From Astragalus membranaceus (taxonomy: Eukaryota > Streptophyta > Magnoliopsida > Fabales > Fabaceae): a stretch of 64,000 nt of DNA. The DNA is taken from the NCBI GenBank assembly GCA_039519185.1, contig CM076849.1:111171806-111235805 (forward strand), read 5' to 3'. Below the pieces are notes generated by a model. That model was not told the origin of the DNA. It saw nothing but the letters and a program-made list of their open reading frames with translations, and made no database searches. Positions 22,090 to 33,487 of the stretch are shown here, piece by piece (the stretch's first letter is position 1; each line of letters opens with the position of its first letter). A program made the translations under genes and the position numbers.

Positions 22090-22400
22090 AAAGGCAAATT
22101 CTGCCTCTATCTCCTTTTGATCTGATTTTGTAGTTTAGTTCTTTACTCTATTTTCTTTAGGTTGGATCGTTTTAGGGGATCTTCATAATAGGGTTCTCTT
22201 TACTGCTTTGACTCTAGTTTTTTTTCTTGCCAAAGGTATTGGGCTAGTCCCTCCTTGGTATCTTTTCTGTCTCATTTCTTTTTTCTCTTTTTTTTAATAA
22301 AATCGGGGAAAGTACTATTTTTCCTTCTTGATGTTTCTTAACATCAAAAGGTTTCAATGAGACTTCCTTCATTCTTTTTGCTTAAAAAAAATTGTTATCT
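22090..22400 (+). mobile_element. LINE 3'-tail fragment (copy 1)
   Basis: The phrases GGTATTGGGCTAGTCCCTCC, TTTCTTTTTTCTCTTTTTTT and AACATCAAAAGGTTTCAATG resemble the 3' untranslated end of the L1-type element at 51270-51460. Only this tail is present. The copy in the second duplicate is at about 26220-26530. Confidence 0.5.
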
Positions 22401-23185
22401 ACTAGCTCATCCGCTATTTACTAATTGATATGTTATGTGCTACTTTTTACCTATAAGAGCCTTAAACTTAACCCAAATTCTAAGATTTATGAAACAATTT
22501 GATTTTATTTATTTAAATCGGAGACAGAGTAGTTATTTAAACCTACAACACTTATTTTACACTACTAGTAGGGAAGAAAAAGGGACCATAACTGCACATC
22601 CGTAAGAAAAGGGAAACCGCGTTGAAAGGCAAAGCTCATGTGTTCAAGGAGTGAGATGCACGAGAGAAATGCAAGTGGCGTGGGAATGGGACCCACCAGG
22701 TACCAACTTTCAAAGTTCATAACTGTCTTCACACTGTCTACTCTCTCTCTCCAACTATTATCATCATTAATCATTAATGATGATCACCAAACTAATCTAC
22801 AAATTAAGTACTAGTATAAGAGGAACTACTACAATCAAAACTCATATGACCCTAAACATAATCGAATAATTGGCTCTATCAAACATGATCCATGTGATGT
22901 GGGATTATGCTAGCTGTATCATCACAAAACAATTAATCACCACGCTTTTACTTGCTTAATGCATAAGTACTAGACTTGATCAATGCATATCGACAATTAG
23001 TCTTCCCACTTACGTTAATTCAAATTTCTTCTTATACCATTGCATTAATTAATATATAAAACAAATAATAGCATTTTGAATCCAGCTAACTATATATAAT
23101 GCATTAATTTAAGAAATGTACTACTCTGGATCAATTTATAAGAAAAAGTAATTTTTAGCTTCATTAAATAACTAATATATACTTA

Positions 23186-23300
23186 AAAACACTTAGATGA
23201 AATGGTATGAGTCTTTTCCACCTTAACCAAAGTCCTGGGTTCGAATCCAGCTTTGCACATGCACTAATGTTAAATCGCTTGAGAGAGAGCTAATACATCA
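23186..23300 (+). mobile_element. SINE-like tRNA-derived sequence (copy 1)
   Basis: A pol III-type B box (GGGTTCGAATCC) lies about 40 bases after GATGAAATGGTATGAG, which may be the A-box region. It is followed by CTTGAGAGAGAGCT. The same body occurs more completely in the Helitron at 27940-28135. Confidence 0.5.
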
Positions 23301-23490
23301 ATTATTGAATAAACCTAAAAAGTGTTTTTTTTTATAAATAAGTCGAGAAGAGTAGTTACTAACTAGCTCTTATTAATAGAAATTTTTTGTAAAAACAAAT
23401 AAAAATTGGCTCATCTTATTGATGGTTTGCTATTTTTAAAAATTGCAAAACCCTCCATTTTTTTTAATAAAAATAAAAGTTGATTGGGGT

Positions 23491-23493
<3 letters not shown>

Positions 23494-23542
<49 letters not shown>
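23494..23542. repeat. (TA)n microsatellite (copy 1)
   Basis: About 24 uninterrupted TA units. The counterpart is at 30923-30971. Confidence 0.9.
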
Positions 23543-23546
<4 letters not shown>

Positions 23547-25110
23547 CCACGTGATTCATTTACATATCTTTGTTTTATTTTGTAAAAAATAACAATATTG
23601 TAATTGTGTTATTTATAATATATTTGTATTTTTTGTCCTTGTTTTTGTTGTTATAAATTATAAGGGATTATAAAATAAAGTGATAAATAATTAAAAAAAA
23701 AAATTTTAAATCGGTTCATCCGAATAACCGTAAGTGTTAAAAAGTGTTTAAAAGACATTTTTAAGATCTGCGTTTGTATAACCGAGTTAAAACACCTTCC
23801 AAAAAGAAAAAATTCAATGTTTTAAAGAAATTTTTGAAAACAATTAGCCAAATGACCAATTTAAAATTTGATTTTACAACAGTTGTATTAGCGAGTTAAA
23901 AAATCTCCACATTCTTGAAACGAAAAATCTAAATCATCTCATCAACCGACTTGAAAATCTCATTTTAATCAACTTTAAAACTCCAATCTACACTAATGAT
24001 AATAGCAATTTATCATCAAATGGATCTTAATTTTCCAATACATTTGACAAGCAAACTGTGGATTCCTTAAAAACTAGGAAAGCCAATTTTTGGAGTATAA
24101 AAGAAATAAATATTTGTGACGTGAAGATAAAGAACGCGCTATATTTTTTTCTTTCAATGAAGAAATGTACGATATATGTCTAGAGATGTAAGCAATAAAT
24201 GAGGAACACAACTTGCCCATATCATAATATATTTTTTGGGAGTAGTGCATGCATATGGTTATGGTTTCATCATTACATATAGAGATATCGAAAGTCATCA
24301 CTTTTTTTTTGGTTAAGGAGGGTATTTGACCCCTTTCGTATGTAAGGGAAATGTGCCCCGAATAATTTGAAGTTTGGCCGTGAGTTAAGAAAAGTCTTGT
24401 TTTAATTTGTTTTATCATCGGAGATTGAATTTGGGTACTAGTCAAATTCGTCCTTTAAGACAGAGTGCATTAACAACCACTTAGAAATTCATCACTGCAC
24501 ATTGCCCTGATACTAAAAAAATGATTTGTTAAATGGTAAATTGATCTTCCCGGAATTTGTTTGAATTTTTACAAAATAATTGAGTGAAACTCTTTCTTTT
24601 TCATTTTGTCGAGTAGAAAGTCTCATTATATATAAAATAAAATATATGTGCCTTGCTGTTTATTGTTTACTTAAAAACATTGGAGTTGTATTTCTGTGCG
24701 GGCGCACGCGCATGTTCATAAGAAAATTGTGGAGAGATAGAGGAGGAGCATTATTGATTGAATAAGAAAAATGGATTTCAACTTCTAAATTTATTAATTA
24801 AAAAAATTAGTCAATCATGTATTTTAATCACCAAATACTGACATACATAATTCATAGAAAAATATTGAAATTATAAAAAGATTGCTATTTCATCGATGGC
24901 TTGTAATGTTCGACATTGTAGATATTATTTTGTTTGAGCTCTAAGTCATTTTATTTTAAAAAAATACGCATCAAGTCTCAAAATTCACTTGATAAACAAT
25001 ATGACTTCAGTACAAAAAAAACATGACTAATTATTGTCTCGTGCTGCTGCGTAAATTATTGTTGATCTTAGGCGAAGAGTAAATTAACAACTTATGCGAA
25101 AGGAATATAT

Positions 25111-25932
25111 GCCTTTGGTGACACTTCGTCTGGGGAACGGAACCACACTTTGGAGCAGTAGCTGGGGGCGTTTTTGGGAGCTTCTAATCACTTGGGAACA
25201 AGGTTTTGAAGACTTCTCATGGATTCCTCTATGTGTAACTTCTCCTTATTTCTATCTTCTCTTTCCTTGATGTTGTCCATGTAGTTTGTTTTGATTAGGG
25301 AGAGATGACTCTCCCCAAACCTATCTATTGATTACTTTGTTATGGTTGATTCAGTTGTTTGGTTAATTTATCATAAGTCTATGCCTCTTTGTGTAATGCT
25401 TTACTTCTACATATGCTAGTTGTAATGAATTAGGGTTTGTGATCACATAGGGATATGGGTTACATTCTTGATATGGGGTAGTAGATCACATACTTGTGAT
25501 CACCATAGGAATATGGGATTGGATATGTGAATTCTCTATTTCTTGCGTTTATTGCTTTACCTGTTGGCATGAATCACCTAAGGGATTAGGGTTTCTCAAT
25601 TAGGTAAAAGGGGTTTTGAGGCAAGGGATTGTCCCTAACCTAATTTTGTGAATTGAATCTGGTAATTTAAACAACCAATTTGAGATTAACTGAAGGATCA
25701 TAGGATAGGTGAGGGGAGAAGATTCGACCCCTAATCGCTTTTATTTTATTGTTTACAGACGTTTGCTTTATTCTACCGTTACTTCAATTTTCGTCCAACT
25801 ATTACGTCTAAGGATTAATTTACTTGCCTATTGATAATAAAACACAATCCCTGTGGATACGACCGGTACTTACCGATATTTATATTACTTGCGACGACAT
25901 TTGGTACACTTGCCAAAGTCCTACCAAGTTTT
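25111..25932 (+). mobile_element. Athila-like Ty3 LTR fragment
   Basis: The block ends in CAATCCCTGTGGATACGACC, then TACTTGCGACGACATTTGG, directly followed by a TGGCGCCGTTGCCGGGGA primer-binding site. This is the standard Athila-type LTR end. A GGGATTAGGGTTT/AGGATTAATTTAC body precedes it. The left end is truncated at the duplication boundary (25110/25111). Confidence 0.75.
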
Positions 25933-25950
25933 TGGCGCCGTTGCCGGGGA
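25933..25950 (+). other. Primer-binding site, Athila type
   Basis: TGGCGCCGTTGCCGGGGA is the well-known primer-binding motif of plant Athila-type elements. Confidence 0.9.
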
Positions 25951-26212
25951 TTGTTGATTTCATTGTCAATTAGTGAATGAGTTAATTCTTAGTTGTTTTT
26001 ATTTAATTATTTATTTCAGTGTTTTATTGTGTGTTTTATTTGTTTAGATACATAGTTATTGTGTTGGACTTGTTAACGGTTTGTTGAAGTGTTTCAGTGA
26101 ACTGTGTAGCAGGGGCAAAGTTCGAAAGATTTGCTGTTTGTCCCGAAAAAAAAAAAAAAAATTTATGGAATCCACTTCTCCGATTTAAATAAATTGTTCG
26201 TTGGATACAATA
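25951..26212 (+). mobile_element. Short Athila-like internal remnant
   Basis: The leader after the primer-binding site continues for about 260 bases without gag coding and is cut at the start of the second duplicate (26213). Confidence 0.5.
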
Positions 26213-27939
26213 TTCAGTCAAAGGCAAATTCTGCCTCTATCTCCTTTTGATCTGATTTTGTAGTTTAGTTCTTTACTCTATTTTCTTTAGGTTGGATCGT
26301 TTTAGGGGATCTTCATAATAGGGTTCTCTTTACTGCTTTGACTCTAGTTTTTTTTCTTGCCAAAGGTATTGGGCTAGTCCCTCCTTGGTATCTTTTCTGT
26401 CTCATTTCTTTTTTCTCTTTTTTTTAATAAAATCGGGGAAAGTACTATTTTTCCTTCTTGATGTTTCTTAACATCAAAAGGTTTCAATGAGACTTCCTTC
26501 ATTCTTTTTGCTTAAAAAAAATTGTTATCTACTAGCTCATCCGCTATTTACTAATTGATATGTTATGTGCTACTTTTTACCTATAAGAGCCTTAAACTTA
26601 ACCCAAATTCTAAGATTTATGAAACAATTTGATTTTATTTATTTAAATCGGAGACAGAGTAGTTATTTAAACCTACAACACTTATTTTACACTACTAGTA
26701 GGGAAGAAAAAGGGACCATAACTGCACATCTTATAACTATTGCGAATACCGTATCTGCAGTCACTCTGCAGTCGGTTATTCGCGCGAAAACGTTTCCATC
26801 ACCGCACCCAACCAAAACCTTCGTTGGCCCACTATCTCACGCCCAACTTTTTTGACTTTTCTTTGATTTCTTTTTCACGGCTCTCTCTCTCTCAATTGTT
26901 CGTATTCTCAACAGAAAACAAAAACATTTAATTTAAGAAGATTCTCAACGGATAATTCAAAATAGGGAAGATCTAAATCTGAGAAAAATAGGGAAGAAAT
27001 GAGATCCATCATCGTGGCTTCGTTGGGCCATTGTTGCTTTGGCAGACATGCAGAGTGGTTGATCAGTGAAGAATGAGGCGATGGGAGAGAGAGACTCTGA
27101 AGATGAGATTTTTTTTGAATGACAGAGTATGTGTGTGCATGCGTGGAGAGCTGTTCACAAATTTCATGGGAAACATCTTTGGCTTGCACAGCCACTCAGA
27201 GTGGGAGATGAGTAGCGAGAGTGAGCGGTGACAGTTTTTTGGGAAGAGATGGGTGAGATGAGAGTGTCAGGTGATGATACTTGAAGAGAGAAAAGAATCG
27301 GTGTGTCTCCGGCGAGTACTACAGGTGAAGGGTTAAAATGCAAATGCATGTGTTGGCAAGATGGTGAAACGGTTTAGGCGTGTGTTGTTGAGACGGTTTA
27401 TGTGTGAGATCGGTGAGTGTTCGCCGGTGATGAGGGGTTGACGGCGTGGCAGACCAAGAGCTTGACTGGGAGAGGGATGGAAGAGAGGGGATGCTGATTG
27501 CCTTTTGAGAGAGAAGGAGAGCATAAAGAATCAAAAAAGGAAATGACTTTTCCTGAAACGAAAAATTCATTCTCCTAGAAATAATAATTATTTTTACGGA
27601 ACCCAAAAATTTATTCAATCTCTTTAATTTTATGAGTCTGCCAAATTAAACTTCCACACAATTCTCAAGTAGAACTTTTAGTCTTTCAAGTTACAAACAT
27701 AATTGCTGCACCAGTATTTTGGTTTTTTTCTTAAAAAAAAGCATTTTGCTTTTTAATATTTAATACAAATGTTTCTCAAGAAAAAACTTAGCACTAAAGT
27801 TTATGAATGTGACGCATAAAATGAACTTTCAAACAATTTTTTTAAAAGTTTTTAAAAGCTCTTGTCAATTTTTTTTTTTTAAAAGCTGTATACTATAAAA
27901 AAAGTTATTTTACTATTATTATTTACTAAGTATATCCAA

Positions 27940-28135
27940 GAGCACTTGGATGAGAAGGAGGGGTCTCTTCCGGCTTAACCAAGGTCCTAGGTTCGAATTT
28001 AGCTTTGGGCATGCAGCAGTGTTAAATCTCTTGAGAGAGAGCTTTGCCGCCCATTGTGGTCCTACCCGGCTCGAGGGATTAGTTTCTGCAGTTGCGCGCA
28101 GACGATATCGGATTAATATCAAAAAATATTTTACT
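27940..28135 (+). mobile_element. SINE-like sequence within the Helitron
   Basis: The order is CACTTGGATGAGAAGG (possible A-box region), TAACCAAGGTCCTAGGTTCG (B-box area), CTTGAGAGAGAGCTTTGCCG, TGTGGTCCTACCCGGCTCGA and GTTGCGCGCAGACGATATCG, then an A/T-rich end. This arrangement is typical of tRNA-derived plant SINEs. A shorter diverged relative occurs at 23186 and 30614. Confidence 0.65.
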
Positions 28136-28639
28136 AAGTAAGAAAAAAATATTGTACCTTTTTTTTGCATAGTTTTTCGTAGTATCAACAAATTTAAATA
28201 ACATCGGGTCGATCTGGTGCCCCCGTGTTATATTTTCGCAGTAGACAAACTTGATATTGGTAAGTGCGAAATTTGATCGTAAGCACGAACGGAGATTAGT
28301 CTTTCGGTGAAAGTATTGGGACACTAAGTTAGTAGCCGGCGATGATCCGAACTAAAAAAACAAATTTAAATGAACTTCCTTAGTTTTTCTTCATGTTTTA
28401 ATAATTGATTAATCAAATAAAAATATTATTTAATGTACTATTATTATTTGTCATAAAAAAATTATTTTACAAACATAAATTTAAATAGTTGAAACCCTAT
28501 TATTATTTTTCATTCTAATCTTCTTATATTTACATTTCTTCTTATGTTTATTTTTTGTTATTACTCGCCCCCCCTTTCTTTTTTTAATGAGTACTCCTAT
28601 TGATCTCAGTTTTATATATTTTTTATATTCAAGTACCGT

Positions 28640-29560
28640 ATTGTAAAATTTTCTTTCGTGGGAACTTCAGCCATATTTACAAAAGTTGTTTCTTTGTCTT
28701 GCAATATATAATATGTCATAGATATTTTATCTTTGGATAAATATAAATTGGTTTCTATATTTCTATCTTTCTTTTATAATAGAGTGTACCGCGTTCCAAC
28801 ATTTATTTATGCAGGAACTTATGCCACATTTAGAATAAAACCATCATCATCTTCTTTCAATTTTGTGTCAAAAAAAAATCCTCTTTCAAATTTGTATAGA
28901 TACTTCTATTCTATTAGTGGTTTTTATTCAACCCTCAAGGGTTCCTGCATGTTTGACATTCTAATTGTGTTTTCTTCTTTGCATGCAACCTCATTCACTG
29001 GGCACCAAACTGGTTGTCACTTTTTAAGAATTTTAAGAAGAATCACTCACTTCTCATTTTTCTGTCATACCTTTCCGTCCCCCTCCTAAGATCATCTTTC
29101 TTCATTCTTGGGCATTACTTTGTTCTCACTCCCTCTTTACAACCGGCATAAGCCATGAACAGTTTCTAACTCTCTCTAAACTCTGACGCGCCGGTACTCA
29201 ACACCACCGTGTTGGAGTTCATTGCTGTGGAGACTTCTTTTTCTTTATACTTGCAGCATTTACTCTTGCGAAGCTTCAACCACACTTACAACAGAACCTC
29301 CCATCATCTGCTTCCAACTTTGTATGTGTGCTTTCTATTTTATGGTAATTTTCATCCACCCTTGCATGACACCCACGCGTTTCACTTTCTATTTGTGTTG
29401 TCTTTCTTATTTTGGTGATTTCGCACCAATATGTATTAGAAACATACTTAAATTGGCGTTTATATTTTTATCTTTCTTTTACATTCGAAATTCGAGTACT
29501 GCATTGCTGCATTTACTCTCGCGAGAACTTCAGCAATATTTACAATAAAACCCCTTACAT
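28640..29560 (+). repeat. Degenerate internal repeats of the Helitron
   Basis: Four diverged blocks share (C/G)G(A/T)GAACTTCAGCC(A)ATATTTACA and nearby CTATCTTTCTTTTA phrases, at about 28660, 28810, 29255 and 29520. They are spaced irregularly and heavily mutated. Confidence 0.5.
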
Positions 29561-29997
29561 TTACATAAGCTACCCTGGGACACGAGGGTCGGCCTGGTGC
29601 TCCCTGGTTCGTTGTAGACTCCTTTATGTGTTCTTTGTTGTAGTTTTGATTTTAACATATCAATGCTTATCGATCGAATTTAAAAAATTGAAAAAAATAA
29701 CTTGATAAATAATGATAAAACATTGTTAATAACACTTCATTTTTGTCCAACCGTCCGTATATAACATGTAATACAGACAATTGCTAGGATGTGTCCTTTT
29801 GGGTCAAAAAAGTTGCTATTTGCACCATGTGGACTTCTTAATACTGCTTCGATAGTTGTAGACATCATATATAATATAACAATAATAATCATTAATAATA
29901 AAAATATATATGATAAATTTGGTAAAATAATAATAGTAATAATATAATAGTAGTATTCGTGTTTTTTTAAGAGATAAGAGGATTTAAAAAGGGCAAG

Positions 29998-30014
29998 CCC
30001 GTGCGGAGCACGGG
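29998..30014 (+). other. Helitron 3'-terminal hairpin
   Basis: CCCGTGC-GGA-GCACGGG has a perfect 7-bp stem with a 3-base loop, 12 bases upstream of the CTAG terminus. Confidence 0.95.
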
Positions 30015-30613
30015 AGTTAGAACTAGTCCGTAAGAAAAGGGAAACCGCGTTGAAAGGCAAAGCTCATGTGTTCAAGGAGTGAGATGCTCGAGAGAAATGC
30101 AAGTGGCGTGGGAATGGGACCCACCAGGTACCAACTTTCAAAGTTCATAACTGTCTTCACACTGTCTACTCTCTCTCTCCAACTATTATCATCATTAATC
30201 ATTAATGATGATCACCAAACTAATCTACAAATTAAGTACTAGTATAAGAGGAACTACTACAATCAAAACTCATATGACCCTAAACATAATCGAATAATTG
30301 GCTCTATCAAACATGATCCATGTGATGTGGGATTATGCTAGCTGTATCATCACAAAACAATTAATCACCACGCTTTTACTTGCTTAATGCATAAGTACTA
30401 GACTTGATCAATGCATATCGACAATTAGTCTTCCCACTTACGTTAATTCAAATTTCTTCTTATACCATTGCATTAATTAATATATAAAACAAATAATAGC
30501 ATTTTGAATCCAGCTAACTATATATAATGCATTAATTTAAGAAATGTACTACTCTGGATCAATTTATAAGAAAAAGTAATTTTTAGCTTCATTAAATAAC
30601 TAATATATACTTA

Positions 30614-30728
30614 AAAACACTTAGATGAAATGGTATGAGTCTTTTCCACCTTAACCAAAGTCCTGGGTTCGAATCCAGCTTTGCACATGCACTAATGTTA
30701 AATCGCTTGAGAGAGAGCTAATACATCA
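30614..30728 (+). mobile_element. SINE-like tRNA-derived sequence (copy 2)
   Basis: The duplicate counterpart of 23186-23300, with the same B box GGGTTCGAATCC. Confidence 0.5.
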
Positions 30729-30919
30729 ATTATTGAATAAACCTAAAAAGTGTTTTTTTTTTATAAATAAGTCGAGAAGAGTAGTTACTAACTAGCTCTT
30801 ATTAATAGAAATTTTTTGTAAAAACAAATAAAAATTGGCTCATCTTATTGATGGTTTGCTATTTTTAAAAATTGCAAAACCCTCCATTTTTTTTAATAAA
30901 AATAAAAGTTGATTGGGGT

Positions 30920-30922
<3 letters not shown>

Positions 30923-30971
<49 letters not shown>
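30923..30971. repeat. (TA)n microsatellite (copy 2)
   Basis: About 24 TA units, the counterpart of 23494-23542. Confidence 0.9.
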
Positions 30972-30975
<4 letters not shown>

Positions 30976-32660
30976 CCACGTGATTCATTTACATATCTTT
31001 GTTTTATTTTGTAAAAAATAACAATATTGTAATTGTGTTATTTATAATATATTTGTATTTTTTGTCCTTGTTTTTGTTGTTATAAATTATAAGGGATTAT
31101 AAAATAAAGTGATAAATAATTAAAAAAAAAAATTTTAAATCGGTTCATCCGAATAACCGTAAGTGTTAAAAAGTGTTTAAAAGACATTTTTAAGATCTGC
31201 GTTTGTATAACCGAGTTAAAACACCTTCCAAAAAGAAAAAATTCAATGTTTTAAAGAAATTTTTGAAAACAATTAGCCAAATGACCAATTTAAAATTTGA
31301 TTTTACAACAGTTGTATTAGCGAGTTAAAAAATCTCCACATTCTTGAAACGAAAAATCTAAATCATCTCATCGACCGACTTGAAAATCTCATTTTAATCA
31401 ACTTTAAAACTCCAATCTACACTAATGATAATAGCAATTTATCATCAAATGGATCTTAATTTTCCAATACATTTGACAAGCAAACTGTGGATTCCTTAAA
31501 AACTAGGAAAGCCAATTTTTGGAGTATAAAAGAAATAAATATTTGTGACGTGAAGATAAAGAACGCGCTATATTTTTTTCTTTCAATGAAGAAATGTACG
31601 ATATATGTCTAGAGATGTAAGCAATAAATGAGGAACACAACTTGCCCATATCATAATATATTTTTTGGGAGTAGTGCATGCATATGGTTATGGTTTCATC
31701 ATTACATATAGAGATATCGAAAGTCATCACTTTTTTTTTGGTTAAGGAGGGTATTTGACCCCTTTCGTATGTAAGGGAAATGTGCCCCGAATAATTTGAA
31801 GTTTGGCCGTGAGTTAAGAAAAGTCTTGTTTTAATTTGTTTTATCATCGGAGATTGAATTTGGGTACTAGTCAAATTCGTCCTTTAAGACAGAGTGCATT
31901 AACAACCACTTAGAAATTCATCACTGCACATTGCCCTGATACTAAAAAAATGATTTGTTAAATGGTAAATTGATCTTCCCGGAATTTGTTTGAATTTTTA
32001 CAAAATAATTGAGTGAAACTCTTTCTTTTTCATTTTGTCGAGTAGAAAGTCTCATTATATATAAAATAAAATATATGTGCCTTGCTGTTTATTGTTTACT
32101 TAAAAACATTGGAGTTGTATTTCTGTGCGGGCGCACGCGCATGTTCATAAGAAAATTGTGGAGAGATAGAGGAGGAGCATTATTGATTGAATAAGAAAAA
32201 TGGATTTCAACTTCTAAATTTATTAATTAAAAAAATTAGTCAATCATGTATTTTAATCACCAAATACTGACATACATAATTCATAGAAAAATATTGAAAT
32301 TATAATAAGATTGCTATTTCATCGATGGCTTGTAATGTTCGACATTGTAGATATTATTTTGTTTGAGCTCTAAGTCATTTTATTTTAAAAAAATACGCAT
32401 CAAGTCTCAAAATTCACTTGATAAACAATATTTCAGTACAAAAAAAACATGACTAATTATTGTCTCGTGCTGCTGCGTAAATTATTGTTGATCTTAGGCG
32501 AAGAGTAAATTAACAACTTATGCGAAAGGAATATATAATATAATAGTGTGAAGTCAGAAGTGGAATACGCAGCAGCAATGTTGATTGGATAATTAGTGGC
32601 AAGTGGAAGCGGAGTGGGATAGTTTGTTTCTTTTCCAGACTGTTTCAAACAATTTTGAAG

Positions 32661-33479
32661 CAACGTTTTAAAAACCGGACCGGAGAATGAACCGGGAAGA
32701 CCTTCGGGTCATGGTTCAATCGATTCAACCACGGTTGAACCGGATAATAAATAAATACATAAATAAATAAATAAATATAAATATTGAGTCACACTTAAAA
32801 GGAAATGACTTTTCAATTGGTAGCCTTACTTCTATACTTCAAGGCAGTGGTTTACGAGGCTAATTACCTCTCCATCATTTCCTTTGGTCCAACTATCCAA
32901 AAATAATGATAAATCTCTTTTTTCTCCTTTTTTCGATGTAGCCTATTTTGTCTTTTAATATTCATTTTGCAATCTCCAACAGATATTCCTATGTCACATT
33001 TGGAGACCACCCATTGTGTCAATCCCATCCCCCTTTTCGCCATCTATTCATCTTTTTCATTCTTCTTCTTCTACGATCTCCATCTCTTCTTCTTTCTCTT
33101 TATTCTTTCTCTTTTATTCGTCTTCTTCAAGTTCTCTGTCTATGGGTATTTACAACTATCTTTTCAAGTTTTCATTTAGAAGCACAAACAGATGGAAAGA
33201 AACAAGTATCAGATCGTATAAAATCTTTGAAAGAAGATATTCAGGTTGTCAAAGGGAAGCTTTAGCAGAAAAAAATTAGCAGCGTTCCGTTTTTTGAACT
33301 GGCGGTTTTCGAAAACCGTCTCCGGTTTTCCGGTTTTGAGGCGGTTCAACACGGTTAGTCCGGTTTTTTCCTGGTTCTGACTTCCAGCGGGTTAATATCA
33401 CTGAACCGGACCGCAGGCACATCCGGTTCCCGGTCCAACCGGTTCAACCGACCGGTCCGGTCCGGTTTTAACAACATTG
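32661..33479. mobile_element. hAT-like non-autonomous element with CCGG-rich ends
   Basis: Inverted ends are CAACGTTTTAAAAACCGGAC (32661) and, on the other strand, CAATGTTGTTAAAACCGGAC (from 33479), about 20/23 identical. Flanking 8-base sequences are TTTTGAAG (32653-32660) and ATTTGAAG (33480-33487), a 7/8 match that suits the 8-bp target duplication of hAT elements. Both subterminal regions are packed with CCGG/GGTTCAACC motifs. An AAAT microsatellite lies near 32750 and a coding-like stretch near 33175-33266. No transposase is present. Confidence 0.75.
33175..33266 (+). pseudogene. Coding-like fragment inside hAT-like element
   Basis: In the frame ending at 33265 the sequence reads EAQTDGKKQVSDRIKSLKED followed by IQVVKGKL and a stop. 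It is a hydrophilic, probably helical segment quite unlike the surrounding AT/CT-rich DNA. It could be a captured host exon or the residue of a transposase leader. The family is not recognised. Confidence 0.25.
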
Positions 33480-33487
33480 ATTTGAAG

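Larger units (their letters stand above)
22083..25110. repeat. 3.0-kb direct duplication, copy 1 (empty Helitron site)
   Basis: The 3,028 bases match 26213-32536 once the Helitron at 26729-30026 is removed (3,026 bases). The copies differ at only a handful of positions (for example GATGCACGAG versus GATGCTCGAG near 22654, and a 4-base deletion near 25002), so the duplication is recent. Contents are a LINE-type 3' tail, a SINE-like sequence, a long (TA)n tract and AT-rich DNA. The ends are not TG...CA, so these are not LTRs. The uninterrupted target ACTGCACA|TCCGTAAG is at 22591-22606. Confidence 0.92.
26729..30026 (+). mobile_element. Non-autonomous Helitron, exact ends known
   Basis: The 3,298-bp element starts TCTTATAACTATTGCG after A (26728) and ends ...GAACTAG before T (30027). 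This fits the Helitron rules: 5' TC, 3' CTRR, insertion between A and T, no target duplication. A perfect 7-bp hairpin (CCCGTGC-GGA-GCACGGG, 29998-30014) lies 12 bases before the end. The uninterrupted site in copy 1 (22598/22599) confirms both ends. No Rep/helicase frame is present, so it would depend on another Helitron. It contains a SINE-like sequence and several degenerate repeats of GAACTTCAGCCATATTTACA type. Internal frames look non-coding. Confidence 0.95.
26213..32536. repeat. 3.0-kb direct duplication, copy 2 (interrupted by Helitron)
   Basis: The left part (26213-26728) matches 22083-22598 and the right part (30027-32536) matches 22599-25110. The copy carries the same LINE tail (26220-26530), SINE-like piece (about 30614-30728) and (TA)n tract (30923-30971). 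The near-identity shows that the Helitron arrived after the duplication. Confidence 0.92.

Noticed and set aside
24074..24445. 123-codon minus frame, identical in both duplicates (also 31503-31874)
   Set aside because: It opens at TTG, shows no recognised domain, and is identical only because the duplication is recent.
22083..32536. The 3.0-kb direct repeats as LTRs of one retrotransposon
   Set aside because: Ends are not TG...CA, no primer site or polypurine tract lies at the inner ends, and the Athila primer site between them belongs to an unrelated fragment.
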